A stretch of DNA of 64,000 nt from Cephalopachus bancanus (lineage: Eukaryota; Chordata; Mammalia; Primates; Tarsiidae), in contig JAPVLO010000138.1 of NCBI GenBank assembly GCA_027257055.1, forward strand, positions 3,906,001-3,970,000, given 5' to 3'. This document shows positions 12,918-24,463 of this stretch, piece by piece (position 1 is the first letter of the stretch; the number at the start of each line of letters is the position of its first letter). The notes under the pieces are model-generated. The model did no database searches. It saw only the letters and a list, made by a program, of their open reading frames with translations, and was not told where the DNA came from. The translations under genes were made by a program, and so were the position numbers.

Positions 12918-13060
12918 TAAAGTTTGGCATGTGGACCAAACAGCCATATCAACACTAGGGAGATTACAGGAAATGCCAGCTCTCAGGCCCTGCCTCAGAC
13001 TTGCCAAATCTGCATCTCAACACAATCTTCAGGGGATGCTTTAAGAATATAGTTTACTGA
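12918..13060 (+). mobile_element. MER5-like hAT fossil
   Basis: The segment GTGGACCAAACAG followed by GCCCTGCCTCAGACTTGCC and ATCTGCAT..CAACA..ATCTTCAGG tracks the MER5A/B consensus (a non-autonomous hAT-Charlie element). No intact terminal repeats remain. Family assignment is from memory and the copy is highly diverged. Confidence 0.6.
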
Positions 13061-13749
13061 AAAAAAATTTCCCTGGATAACTTACATATTCAATCTCTGA
13101 CCCAACTTCCTACCTCCTGTTGCCTGGAATCTGTGATGGCTTCCTCAGTCAACCATAGTCTTCAGTTTCTACCCAGGCTTGCTGTTGCCTCAGGGAGCCT
13201 CCCTCAGACTACTACCTCTCTCCTCATTGCCTTCTCTGTTTATCTTACGGCTGTGACTTTTTTTTTTTTCTGACACATGAAATAGCCTAAAACACCTGGC
13301 CAGTCTCTCCAGTTTATCATTATGATTCGCAGGGAGAAAAGAAAATCTCCCTATAGGTTGTGATACTTGTAATAGATAGGAACCCCAAAGCCAAAAGAAA
13401 AGAAAAGAATAAAAACAAATATATGAATTATTGTCCTGTGGTAATGTATAGTGTATAATTAAATTTCCCACTTATATGTGAACCATAATATTCATGAGGA
13501 AACAAATCCCGCAGACTTAGAAAATGTTGGATTACTATTCATTTTCTTCTGAGAAACTGATCAAATTCTTGGATAAAAGTACTGCATAGTAAATTCAGAT
13601 TTTGGATTTAATATCTTTGCTTTTACCATGGTTTGTGCCTTTTGATTCAATTAGTTATTTTTATTGCCTAATTCTTTCCATTTTCAATATGACAAGGATA
13701 GATTAATTTTGTGCTTGTTTTGTTTTTGAAGGAAATAGATACTTAAAAC
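13061..13749. other. Unassigned interval
   Basis: No gene or family is recognised. A 93-codon minus-strand frame at 13190-13471 shows no domain. Confidence 0.45.
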
Positions 13750-13792
13750 AATTGTTATTTCTTTGCTGAAAGAAATAACAATTTGCTGAAAG
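13750..13792. repeat. Perfect hairpin (15-bp arms, 4-nt loop) with flanking direct repeat
   Basis: AATTGTTATTTCTTT (13750-13764) and its exact reverse complement (13769-13783) are separated by GCTG. The word TTTGCTGAAAG occurs at 13762-13772 and again at 13782-13792. A perfect inverted repeat joined to a short direct repeat is what replication template switching leaves behind. The element is too short to be a pre-miRNA stem on its own. Confidence 0.9.
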
Positions 13793-14003
13793 CTTTTTCT
13801 TAAAAAAAAAAAAACAAAGACGTGATAGCTGGAAACAACTTTGAACTTGTTGTTTTTAAAGTAGTTACCTCTAATAACTAGCAGTTATTACTCCTATAAT
13901 TACTGGAGGTTAACCAAAATAGAACCGTATTCGTAAGGGGAAAATCATAATAACAATGTCATACCTGTGGAATCACTGAAAATGCTGCTCTTTTGGTTTA
14001 GGG

Positions 14004-14245
14004 CAGTGTTTCTTAACATTAACAAGATGAGGAAGTAAGAGAGGAGACAATTTTGATATTGCCTCATGGGGGACATTTAGCAATGTTTGGATACATTGTT
14101 TGCTGCAATTGGGGAAAGGGGGCACTATGGCATCTAGTGGGAGAGGCCAAGGGTCCTGGTAAATATCTTACAATGAACACGGCAGCCCCCATAACAAAAA
14201 ATGATCTAGTGCAAGAGGACGGTTCCCATGTTGAGAAATGTTTCC
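14004..14245 (+). mobile_element. MER20 (hAT-Charlie) fossil
   Basis: It starts CAGTGTTTCTTAAC and ends GTTGAGAAATG. In between it has GGGGGACATTTAGCAATGTTTGG, GGCATCTAGTGGGAGAGGCC and ACAATGAACACGGCAGCCCCC. This follows the ~220-bp MER20 consensus end to end. About 30 extra bases sit near the 5' side (about 14018-14060). It is a non-autonomous DNA transposon with no coding capacity; the 112-codon frame over it is incidental. Confidence 0.88.
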
Positions 14246-14560
14246 TTAGGGGATTGTTAACAGCCATTCATCAGAAGCCATGGTTACTAAAGAGATTTGG
14301 GAGCATGTCAGTGGCTTCTCTAACTTCAAGTCACAATTTGATCAGAAGTGCTACGTTTCAAATCTGTTGCAATATAAATATGAAAACATAAATAGGCGAT
14401 TCATTTCAAATGAATCTTTCATGGGATAACTATATCACCTGAGCTACATAAAATTAACATATTTGGGGGGAAACAGTCAAGAGTTGTTCATTCCTTCATA
14501 TATTTTCTTTTCTTTTTGCATTTTCCCTTTTCTCCCAAATATGAATTTGCACATGAAATT
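14246..14560. other. AT-rich spacer
   Basis: No gene or named repeat is recognised between the MER20 fossil and the following Alu pair. Confidence 0.5.
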
Positions 14561-14850
14561 TTTATTTTTTGTTTTGAGCTGAGGTCTCACTCTGTTGCTT
14601 GGGCAGGAGTGCAGTGGCATGATCACAACTCACTGTAGTCTCAATCTCCTGGGTTCAGGAAATCCTTCCACCTTGGCCTCCTGAGTAGCTGGGACTACAG
14701 GCACATGCTAGCTAATGCTTTTATTTTTTTGTAGAGGGGAGGTATCGCTATGCTTCCTAAGCTGATCTTGAACTCTTGGGCTCTATCAGTCCTCCAGCCT
14801 TGGTCTCCCAATGTGCTGGGATTACAGTTGTGAACCACTGTGCTCACCCA
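14561..14850 (-). mobile_element. Older Alu (AluJ-like)
   Basis: Inverted dimeric Alu with the usual landmarks: GGTCTCACTCTGTTGC, GTAGCTGGGACTACAGGC, then CCCAATGTGCTGGGATTACAG. It is diverged, has lost most CpGs and has small deletions in the centre (near 14707-14720), marking an old insertion. A younger Alu lies 50 bases downstream in the same orientation. Confidence 0.9.
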
Positions 14851-14893
14851 TACTGAACCTTTAAACTATATAATTTCCTTGGGAGGAGTATTT

Positions 14894-15215
14894 CTATCTC
14901 TGGTTTTTTGTTTTTGGGGGATTTTTTTGAGTTGGAGTCTCACTCTGCCACCCAGGCTGGAGTGCAGTGGCTGCTCCCAGCCACCGCAGCCTCGACCTGC
15001 TGGGGCTCCGGCAATCCTTCCGCCTCAGCCTTCCAAGTAGCTGGAACTACAGGCATGCGCTACCACGTCCGGCTCATTTTGATTTATTGTAGAGATGAGG
15101 TCTCGCCAAATTACCCAGGCGGGTCTCAAACCCACGGGCTCAGACAATCCACTCACCTCAGCCTCCCAAAGGCGTGGGATTACAGGCTGAGCCACCAAGC
15201 CAGGCTCTATCTCTG
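14894..15215 (-). mobile_element. Dimeric Alu of the young lineage
   Basis: Inverted full-length Alu at about 14903-15206, with the lineage-specific right arm and linker (reverse complement TTTGATTTATTGTAGAGATG). A short target-site duplication, CTATCTCTG, lies at 14894-14902 and 15207-15215. It is somewhat more diverged than the copies at 57.5 and 58.5 kb. It sits next to an older Alu, forming a same-direction pair. Confidence 0.9.
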
Positions 15216-16119
15216 TTTTTAAATGGTGCTTCAAATGTTAAAGAAAATCTGGTAGGAAAGTATGATATTATTTATACAATTAGGACTGAGACAAATGTTC
15301 CAAATAAGTAACAGGGAGGAAAGCTAATGAAACTTTTTTTTCTTTGAAGTGAAGGTCATAAAAATAATTCTCAAATTTGTAAACTGAAATTATTTGGGGG
15401 GCCATGAAAAGCAATTAATTTTTCAATGAAATTTTTATTTGACACTGATTATTTTCTGGCGGTATGTTTATTCATTTTAGCAAAGCACACAGAAGCAACT
15501 GTCTTCTCTGGCCCCATTGACTATGAATTATAAAGTGGTATTTGAAGTCTGAGCTTAATTATATTCAGAAATTTCGATAAATAATTCAATAGTTGGACTA
15601 TTATTTGTTTTATAGAACAATCAACATATATAAAAACCTGTGTACATTGTTGGGTTACAACCTAGAAAGACAGTCTTTTGTTTATACATGATTAGGTACT
15701 GAAATTGACTGATTGATTGATTATTTGATCATGTCCGTCTACCAAGCACGCTCTCTTAGTCTATGTATCGTTATAAAGGAAGGATTCAAGTGTGTGTTCG
15801 TGGGGGGGGGTGTAGAGCTATACAGCCTTAACTTAGTATGGTATTGATATCCTAATTAAGTAGCACAAAGAAGTCACCAGTCATGACTCAATTAAAGATA
15901 CTCCACTAAGAAGAGATTGAAAGGGTGGAGAGAGTATAGGACAAGTACAGTCTCAAATGAGCAGTGTTTATTCGTGGATAACAGAAGTATCAAAATCAGC
16001 AATTGTGGAAGTAAGTTTTCCTTAGGTATTTCTTGGTGCATTGGCAGTGCAAATGCACTTAACTAAAAATACTCTTTTGCTAAATAGCCTGTTAGTTGCC
16101 CACCCAGTATCTGTCCTCT
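15216..16119. other. AT-rich interval without recognised elements
   Basis: It holds a G run at about 15801-15810 and GATT/TGAT short-period sequence near 15709-15722, but no gene or family. Confidence 0.45.
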
Positions 16120-16545
16120 ATCTTTCCTTGCTGGTAGAACACCGATGGTGCTAAGCTCCTCTGTGGCTATGTGGGGGTGAATGTCGACTCATCTGAGAAT
16201 TAATCATGGCCACCTCAGTTATTTTGACTGTGATTGGTTTAAGCAAGAATAAGTCAAACCCTTAAAACTGGAGCAGAATCCCGGTGGTTTCTGGGAAAGG
16301 TTGTCCTCCTGATAAAGGGAGATGGGGCGAGCCCAGCACTTGTTCCCTCTAGACTCTCCTGTGAAGGCCCCGGGTCTGGAAGAGTTGCATTGCTCTCAGG
16401 AACAGAAAGGCAGAACCCAGTGAGATCAGAGAAACCACCTGATCAGGACATTCCTGAACCACTGAATTACACAATAGAATGCCTCTTCCTTATTATTTAA
16501 GCCACTCTTCTTAGGATTTCTCATATTTTCGAATTGAAGACACCC
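16120..16545. mobile_element. Possible ancient LTR or DNA-element fossil
   Basis: This block is less AT-rich than its flanks. It includes GTTTCTGGGAAAGGTTG, CTGATAAAGGGAGA and, near the end, CTTATTATTTAAGCCACTC. Such phrases recur in old mammalian repeats of the MLT/MaLR type. The orientation and exact family cannot be settled from memory. Confidence 0.35.
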
Positions 16546-16691
16546 TGGTAGAATAGAATGTTTGATCTCTGGTCAAATACTCTAATTTCTAACTGGGGGC
16601 TATGTCAATGAGTAATCGTATTTTACAATGTGATTTATGGTTTCCAGGTTGTCTTTTTAGTGCTTGAGCAGGATGTCCAAAATAACAAGAC

Positions 16692-16870
16692 AGAGTAGTG
16701 ATACAGACAAGCGCATCATTTAGAACAAGGACACTTGTGTTTTAATTCTGACTTTACTACTTATTATTGTATGATCTGATGCAAGTCAATTAGTCTTCAG
16801 AACTATTTCTTTTTTTTAAGAAGAATTGCAGTAACTCCTACGTCACATACTTTTGAGCAAATGAGAGATT
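16692..16870 (+). mobile_element. MIR fossil
   Basis: Matches the tRNA-derived MIR SINE core: GAGTAGTGATACAG, TTTTAATTCTGACTTTACTACTT, then ATGATCTGATGCAAGTCAAT, then CCTACGTCACATAC. It is ancient and diverged, as MIR copies predate the placental radiation. Confidence 0.72.
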
Positions 16871-17289
16871 TCTGTATATTACTCTATAAAAATGTATATG
16901 TGTATATGATAATACATGTGAAAGTTATACAAATTACATTTCTTATTCTAAAACAATCTCTGAAGTTCTCCCATTCTAATACAAATTCTTTTACTAAAGT
17001 CATTGATGTGTCTTCTAAAGTCTCGATCTACATTTGATGTCTTGGATTTGGATTTAGAATGAAAATTGACAGTGTTGTATGAAGTGCCAGCAAACACCTC
17101 TTCTCAATTAAGGGTCCAATACAGTGCCTTTTACACCACTTAATTGTTATCCCATCTAATTTGCACAAACGTTTGCATGAAATCTTAACACTATATTTTA
17201 AATTGAGGCTGTCAAAATATGGTAGCTGGTAGGCAGTTTATATATTTTACATCTTTTAAGTGATTAGAATTTCCTCAAATACTGACATT
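16871..17289. other. Unassigned AT-rich interval
   Basis: No gene or named repeat recognised. Confidence 0.45.
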
Positions 17290-17625
17290 TTATATTTCAG
17301 GTCAAATGTTACTTCTTTTTGGAGACTTTCTGACCCTTTCATAGGCCATTCTCCTGTTACTTGCCCAAGCTGACTCCCCACCCCCACCCCAGACTAGCAC
17401 ATAGCACCTGTTAAGCTCATCTACCTCCTTATGCATGTTTTTGTGGTACCTCCAACAGCCAGCAATTATGCATTAATTCGATCATTCTGCTAATCTTTAT
17501 CTCAGTCAGAAAACCCAAAGCTCTGAGAGGTCAATTCTCATCTCATGAAATTCTCCCTTTCTTTCATAGCATTTAGCGATCCTGCATTAATTGCCCACTA
17601 ATTAAAATCACCTGAATAAATGAAT
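17290..17625 (+). mobile_element. L2 3' end fossil
   Basis: The order CAGGTCAAATGTTACTTC, TTTCTGACCCTTTC, AGCACATAGCACCTG, TAGCATTTAG and CACCTGAATAAATGAATAAA matches the 3' part of LINE L2, including its short-repeat tail. It is 5' truncated and has no open frame. Confidence 0.65.
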
Positions 17626-19977
17626 AAAGAACGTTTTCCCCCAAAAGGATGCTAACACAGAGTTTTTTATTTATTGAAAAAAATGTGATGACCCCCACTC
17701 AGTTATCTGAATTGTTGTCTGTGAGAAATTTCACTTTTTAATGACATAAATTAAGTGAAATGCTTATAAATATATATACACACATATGTTGTATGCAACC
17801 TATATATCTATATTAAATATATTATGTTAAATTTTATATTAGCAGAGATAGTTAAATATATCTAGAAACTGTTACCAGCTTGTAAAGTGGAAGTTAACTA
17901 AAAAGAAAGCTAGCTAAAGACAATTTTATATTGAAAATTATATTGTTTGTTATCTAGAGATAAGAAGCAGAATGCTGCAAATAAATTTCATTTAGTAAAA
18001 AAAAATAGAACTGTTAAAATGAGTAAGTCATGGGAAGGGATGGAAATAATAGCAATGCTTTCTAAAACAAGTCATTGCTTTTCTACTTTGCAATGTACTG
18101 TAATTTACCTGTAATATTAGAGTTATTGCTGCTTGGGAAATCTGGATTCTGAAAGTCTTATCTACTAGATTTCTAGCTTTCACTTTGTGAATGGGGCTTG
18201 AAATGCAGAAAGAGGATTTTGACAACTGGTGTCAGCAATAGCCACCTGGGATCCTGCTTTTATGAATCACAGTACAAATTCTGCTTTATATGCTGAGTAG
18301 TCAATCCAGGAAAATCAAATTTTGACACATATGATATGTGACTCTTGGCCATTTGAAATTTTTCTGCCTAGATTCTATTTTAAATATGTCACTTTGACCT
18401 TTCATGGAAAGATGTCTGATCAAAGTTTTAAAAACATGGCAAAGCCTTACAGTGATTTTAAACCTCTTCTTGAAACAAAATGCACTGTGAAAGAGGAGGA
18501 AATGAATAAATGATAGAAATCAGCAAAGCTCTAATTTATTTTAGCAATGTTTAATTTGCAAAAAAAACAAAATGTTATCTCGTCAGTGTCTTCCAAAATA
18601 AAAATCACTTTTCCATTGCTAATGCTGTATGTTTCAATGGGAATCTCTTCTGCATCAAAAGTGTTTATGTTTTAGGAGACTGAATTAGACTTTTAAAAAT
18701 ATGGTATGTACTTTACATGATTTCTTTTTCTTTGATGTACTATTGAGTGGAATTTAAAGTAAAAGAGATGTGAAACATATTTGCATGGGTGTTATTTTCT
18801 CCAATTACTCATAAATTTATTTCTACTACATGACCCTTACCTAACATACATTGACTACAAATTTAAATGAAAAACAAAGACATAGTCAAGCAAGTTTAAT
18901 TTTTATTTTGAATGTTTAAATATTTTAATAACTAACTACAATCATGTCATGTTTGTTTTTTTAAATAGTTTAATAGAATTAATCAAAGATCAAATTCTGC
19001 TTCTAGTAGTTTCTTAAATTGATAACTTTTATCTTTGAAAAAGTGACTTTTGACATTAAGCTTTGTTGCTGTTGTGCTACTTCAAATGGTCAAAGAGGCA
19101 CGGTTACTAAAATAAAAGTAACCAAAAATGTAGACATTTTAATTTTTAAAAGAATGGTTTTCATATATGATACATTATACACTACATTTGTTGATATGTG
19201 CAAAATAATATATGGCAGGCTGAAGGTAAGTTCTTGCATTGCTAGCAATGTCCTGTTCCTTTAATATTTTATACAGAGTATACTGAGAATACACACTGTC
19301 TTCAAGTTTCCAAGTGCTCATTTGTATGCAATCTATATAACATCTGTACTCCAGTGGGAAGAAGTTTTAATTCTTTCATTCCATCAAGAATTTTTATGGA
19401 AAGTATGAAAATAATAATTTACCCCAAAGTTTTGCTTATTTAAAATATTTTCTTTTTTTGTTTTAAATATGGGGAATTATTGGTTTTGATTCTTGAGTTT
19501 ATTATACTCTGATAGCTAAATTCTTATGAAAGATTAAAATAGAATAAATTAAATTTAGCCTGTAAAATATATGATGTAAAACACTTTTCAAGAATCCTAC
19601 ACCCCAAATGATAGCCATTGGACCTGAGAATATTAATGGTTATGATATGTACAGTGCACACCATGTTAAGTATTTCTGCAACCTTAATAGCCTGTTGTTA
19701 CCATCACTTTTTTTTCCTGCTAATGATGCTCACTATACTGAGGAATTATTGTATGAATAAAACTATTATCAATATAGTATCTAAGGTTCCTTGGAAGTGG
19801 CTACAATCTTTCATCTCCAATACATGGGGCATAAGGAGAAAAGGTCACAATGGACATTCTTAGTCTAAGTTCATAAATTATTTTTATTAATTCTATTAAT
19901 AGGGTAGTTTGATGTATATAAACTTACAGATCAAAATCTTTACTCCTTAATTTGTATACAGTAGTTATTAAAATAAC
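17626..19977. other. Long AT-rich interval without recognised elements
   Basis: No gene is supported. It holds AT-rich short-period sequence near 17766-17830 and small frames without domains. Confidence 0.5.
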
Positions 19978-20115
19978 AAAATTCTGAGTCCCAATCAAGC
20001 AGTAAAAACTCTGTACAGGGGTCTAGCAAACTGATTTCTGATAGACCCTCCATGTAGTTCTGATACTTCTCAAGTTTAGATATCCCTCTGCTAGAAAAGC
20101 ATTGTCTGGTGTAAT
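19978..20115 (+). mobile_element. MER5-like hAT fossil
   Basis: GGTCTAGCAAACTGATTTCTG, AGACCCTCCATGTAGTTCTGAT and TCTCAAGTTTAGATATCCC run parallel to the second half of the MER5A consensus (CCCTCCAGGTGATTCTGATG then CAAGTTTGAGAACCAC). Diverged and without intact ends. Confidence 0.6.
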
Positions 20116-21554
20116 GAAGCATACATCACTTGCTAAGATATTCCGCTGCTGCTTGATTCAGGTTCACCTCAACCTCTCAATTAATGTAGCACTGTGCGTG
20201 ATTCATGATTAATGTAACTATTGATATTTTTCAAATAGCAGATTTTGCAAAAACACACAGCAGGAGAAGTGTTTTACTGGCAACTCAGGGAATCTATTCT
20301 TAGCCATTTGTCATGGGAATTTATTTCCAGATCATCAAGTTTTTCTTGTGTACTCTTGGTGTTTAGTTGGAACTGCATGTGGTATCTTCAGTGTTTACAA
20401 ATATTTATACAATATTTATACATCTGGCATTTATTGCTCATGACAAAAGAGATGATGCTAACACCAAATTACTAGAAAAGCCATGAATTAAGTGATAAGG
20501 AAATGAGAATAAGAAATATGAAAGATCTCATCAAGGAGTTACCAGAATGTAAGTTTGTCTGGGAAATAAATATTAGACGTTCCTAGAAAGTTACTAGGAT
20601 AAAATCGTGATTAACTTTATGTGCCACACTAAAATATCAAACATCAGTCAAAGGCAATATTTTAAGCAGATGGTTATGGAGGATAATGTAATTGAAGAAC
20701 AGATAGGAACAGAAAAAGCACTGTAAATGTTCCCATGATTGAGGTTATAGGAACCTAAGATGGATCCTTCTGTTCCATTTGATTACATATCTTGGTGATT
20801 TGGCATAAAGTTGAACTTATATTATGTTGTTAAAACTCCAGGAAGGGATATTGTTAAAGATCAAACCTTTTTGTAATTAAGTAGAACATGTTCATAAGGA
20901 ATGCATAAAACAAAAGTCAGTGGGATTTGGACAACTGAGTAAGTCGTAGGACCATTGGAGGAGTCAGTGAAAATGAAAGTTACCTGGTAAACTAAGGAAG
21001 GCAGAGCCATAAAGGAGGAGATTATAATGTACTTTCACAATTAAAGTAATTAAATTTCTCTTCCGTATGATAATATCAGTCAGTGTTCTTTTGGGGCCGA
21101 GGTGAAGAATAAGTCAAACTCTAAAAGAAGGTAAATGGTGACCTCCCTTCTCTCCATGAAGTAACAAGATCATGAATCCAGAAATCAGAAAGACTCAGTC
21201 AATGCATGATTTGAAAGAATTTTAACTCTCAGTCTACAGTTGGATACTTATTCCATGCCATGGAATTCTAGGAAAACTTCATGATGTACTTCATAGGCAA
21301 AGCCACAAACTTCATGAGTGTACTCAAAAGTCCTCAATAGGATTTGAAACTCGTGGGTGCTATGAGTCAACGTTATAAACTCTACTTGTTCAGGAATTCC
21401 CTGGATTCAGATGTAATCTGCACCCTTAATGTTGGATGTTCTGGGTAGCCATTTTAAAAGTAGAATTGGTGATATAATTTTGATGTAAATTCTTCTTTTG
21501 CCTAGTTTTCTGAGTGTCGGAAAGGCAGCAACTAATGCACACTTGTAGGCCATT
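20116..21554. other. Interval without recognised genes
   Basis: The section at about 20550-21420 is slightly less AT-rich and purine-rich, and may be a decayed repeat. I cannot assign it, and no frame is convincing. Confidence 0.4.
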
Positions 21555-21889
21555 AAAAAACACTATTTGAGCCGGGCTCGGTGGCTCACCCTGTAATCCC
21601 GCGTCTCTGGGAGGCTGAGGTGAGTGGATTGCCTGAGCCCGCGGGTTCGAGACCCGCCTGGGCAGCGAGACCTCATCTCTACAATAAATCAAAAAATCAG
21701 CCGGGCGTGGCAGCGCGCGCCTGTAGTTCAGGCTGCTTGGAAGGCTGAGGGGGAAGGATCGCCGGAGCCCAGCAGGTCGAAGCTGCGGTGACTGGGAGCG
21801 GCCACTGCACTCTAGTCTGGGCGACAGAGTGAGACTCCAACTCAAAAAAAAACAAAAACAAAAAACAAACAAAAAAACACTATCTGTGA
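21555..21889 (+). mobile_element. Young dimeric Alu with target-site duplication
   Basis: A forward-orientation full-length Alu lies at about 21571-21871 with an A/C-rich tail. The flanking duplication AAAAAACACTATTTGA (21555-21570) recurs as AAAAAACACTATCTGTGA at the 3' side (about 21872-21889). It keeps many CpGs and the complete diagnostic sequence of the young lineage. The 148-codon minus-strand frame 21426-21872, the longest in the window, is the antisense of this Alu. Confidence 0.93.
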
Positions 21890-22024
21890 AATTTTGTGAA
21901 AATACTTGTTGACAGAGCTGCTTACTTTTCCGTTAAGGCCAGCCAAATTTTACCTTTCTTGGTGCTGTAAAATCTCTCTGAAGCATATAGATAAGATATA
22001 TGAGTAACCAATTATAGAGGAGGC

Positions 22025-22162
22025 AGAGACTATAGAAATCATGTATTACAATTCCCCAATTATGTAGACAAGCAGTTGAGGCTCAAAAAGGCGTAGTGAC
22101 TTGCCGAAGGTCACATCACTGCCTTCTGAGTCTGGGTTCAGTATTCTTTCTGTTTCTTCCCT
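22025..22162 (-). mobile_element. MIR fossil
   Basis: The segment GTGACTTGCCGAAGGTCACATC then TCTGAGTCTGGGTTC is the complement strand of the MIR core. It is preceded by a diverged AGTTGAGGCTCAAAAAGG, corresponding to the conserved central part. Confidence 0.85.
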
Positions 22163-23189
22163 CTGCCTTGGTCTGTGGGCAGTACCAAAGAAGGATTAAG
22201 ATTATATAATTTATTATTCAGCAGATTTTACTTTATAGAATTTCAAGATTATTTCCCCTGCGTGGTATGCCTTGGAGCAACCCAAAATAATAACCAAATC
22301 TTGCAACACATCAGTCAACTTTTCTCAGCAGTCAAAAAAATGCTGATCTTTCATAAGCCCAAGGGGAAAATCAGGTTGTATAGGATTATTATGAGCTATC
22401 CACTCTTGTGGATATGTATTCCTTCATCATCACTTGATTGATGGTCCAGGGACCATGCTGTCACTTGATGAATAAAGATTCTTAGCTCTTTCAATGACAA
22501 CTAGAAATTGATTTCAGTTTAAGTTCAAAGCTAAATCTAAATCTGCTTTCATTGAAAGAATATCTTAAGTGTTACCTTACAACTAAAACAAATCTCATAG
22601 TTTCAATTTTCAAATAAACGGATGAATTTTTTGATATCTTTAAGAAATTAGCATATCATTTTCATACAACTAGTTAGTACAGAAGAATTAGATATATTAT
22701 CTTCTAGTCAGTAAATCCTTAAGATTCAAAATGTCTCCACATTTTTTACTTTATTTCATGCTTTCAGAACAACTAAGATAATCACTAATTTTTTTACTGG
22801 ATACTTTTTGCAGAAATGTGTGGTGCTCTTATGTAGCTTTCAAAACAATTTGTTAATATAGCTTAGAGTTACAAGTTGGGTCTTCAGTGCATTTTAGAGA
22901 CAAGTAAAACTGAACACAGGAGTTCTATAACCCAGGAAAAAGTTTGTGATGAGATTTGCTTTAGCGATCATCTCTTGCAAAATAAACCCTTTTCTGAAAT
23001 AAATCATTCTAATTCAAAGAACATTTTAGGAGTGGCAAACACTTTTGGGAGGACTAAAAGTAATAGCGTTCTTTTGGAAATGAAAGTACATGAGGTAATA
23101 TTAGATTCTAGAACCTATTTAATTCTGAATAATGTACACAGTATAAAAGAGTTTGTAGAATCTTTAATACACTGGAATTGGTTCATCTT
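22163..23189. other. AT-rich interval with an incidental 130-codon frame
   Basis: The frame at 22876-23268 is the longest not caused by Alu. It has no recognisable domain, its start has no transcription context, and its last quarter runs into an L2/MIR fossil. I judge it non-coding. Nothing else is recognised. Confidence 0.5.
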
Positions 23190-24105
23190 GTTCAATAACT
23201 GCCTTAGCTCCTGCTATGTCCTAGACACTCTTATAAACAGTAGGGATACAAACAATACCGATAGCTAATCGTTCCACAATGTGCTATGTACTATTTCTAG
23301 TGCTTTTTATGTATCAGCTCATTTAATTTCCACAACAAACCTATAAAGTTTTAGAGGAAAAGAAAGTAAAGTCCAAATAATTTAAATAAATTGAACAAGT
23401 TCACATATCTAGTAAATAACAGTCTCAGGAATGGAAACCAGGTAGTCTGCCTCCCTATGCTATGCATATCACCATCACTCCATACTAAATCTTGTAAGAG
23501 AGGTCAGTAAGATATTTCCTTGGAAAGTTGAAAGTTTGCTGGAAGAGAACAATCAATGAAGCAGCAACCATAATAAGATGACAGTCATAAATGAAGATTT
23601 ACAATAGATACGTATTATTACATTGAATGTATCATCAACCCTGTTTGGCACGAGTCAGGGAAGATTCTACCAAGAGGCCATGGAACTTGAAAGATGAGTC
23701 CAGATGTCCATGGCTATGTACCACACATGCAAAGCACAGACTGAGCAGCATTGTGTGTTGAGAGAAAAGCACTGGACTGTGTCATCTGAAAATAGAGTAG
23801 ACAAGGGATAAGTGATGCAACTTCTGAAATAAGAAAGGAAAACACGAGAGTTAGAATAGACTCTATCATGAGGGCCTCATGCATCAGGCTGATGGTATGG
23901 ATTCTGTCTTAATGGAAAACTGTTAAGCTGTGTGGGAACCAGGACATTTACTTCATGGATTTAGACTCGAGGTGCAAGAACAGATGGTCTACTATGGTCA
24001 TCAGTGAAAAAGGTCTGGCAAGGCATGGTAGGGAGTAATGGATTTTAGGTCATTTATGAAATCTGTGTTGGAAGAAAGGGTGTCAGCTGAGCAGAAAGAA
24101 GATAG
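23190..24105 (-). mobile_element. L2 fossil interrupted by a MIR
   Basis: On the complement strand this is the 3' portion of LINE L2. It starts with CTGCTATGTCCTAGACACT and AGGGATACAAAC (23200-23250). After the MIR it continues with TGCAAAGCACAGACTGAGCAGC, GAGGGCCTCATGCATCAGGC and GGATTCTGTCTTAATGG, which follow the L2 order. It is ancient and has no open frame. Confidence 0.62.
23275..23472 (-). mobile_element. MIR inserted in an L2
   Basis: GTGCTATGTACTATTTCTAG, TATGTATCAGCTCATTTAAT, TTCACATATCTAGTAAATAAC and GGTAGTCTGCCTCCC match the reverse complement of the MIR consensus in order. L2 sequence lies on both sides, so this appears to be a nested insertion of one fossil in another. Confidence 0.75.
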
Positions 24106-24461
24106 AGAATTCAAGAATAGTTCCATATTGTGGGTGATTGATGATCATTGATGCATGTCTTAGCTTCTCCTACCTCAAAATTTCCCCAAATTTAGACTGT
24201 GTCAGAGCAAACTACATCATGCCACCCCCATAGTTACGGATTGCCTTGCTAATGGCGCTTTTCCAAGAGCCACACTCTGAGAACCATGTTCTCAACTGAT
24301 GTTAAAGGATAACCTGTAAATCAATTGGAATGGTTTGGTTTTAGGAAAATTGAAAAGGTAGCACGTTAATTTTTTAAAAAGATCTTTAATTGATCTGTTC
24401 TCATATTGTATATGGTTGATTGAGAATTATTTTTAAAAATACCTTGTAACTGGCGCATGCA
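24106..24461. other. Unassigned spacer before the mariner element
   Basis: No gene or family recognised. Confidence 0.45.
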
Positions 24462-24463
24462 TA

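Noticed and set aside
21426..21872. Longest frame in the window (148 codons, minus strand)
   Set aside because: It is the antisense of a young Alu, whose C-rich strand is rich in Pro, Ser and Arg codons and poor in stops. The same pseudo-protein recurs at the other Alus.
22876..23268. 130-codon frame not caused by an Alu
   Set aside because: It has no domain, codon bias or splice context, and its end runs into an L2/MIR fossil.
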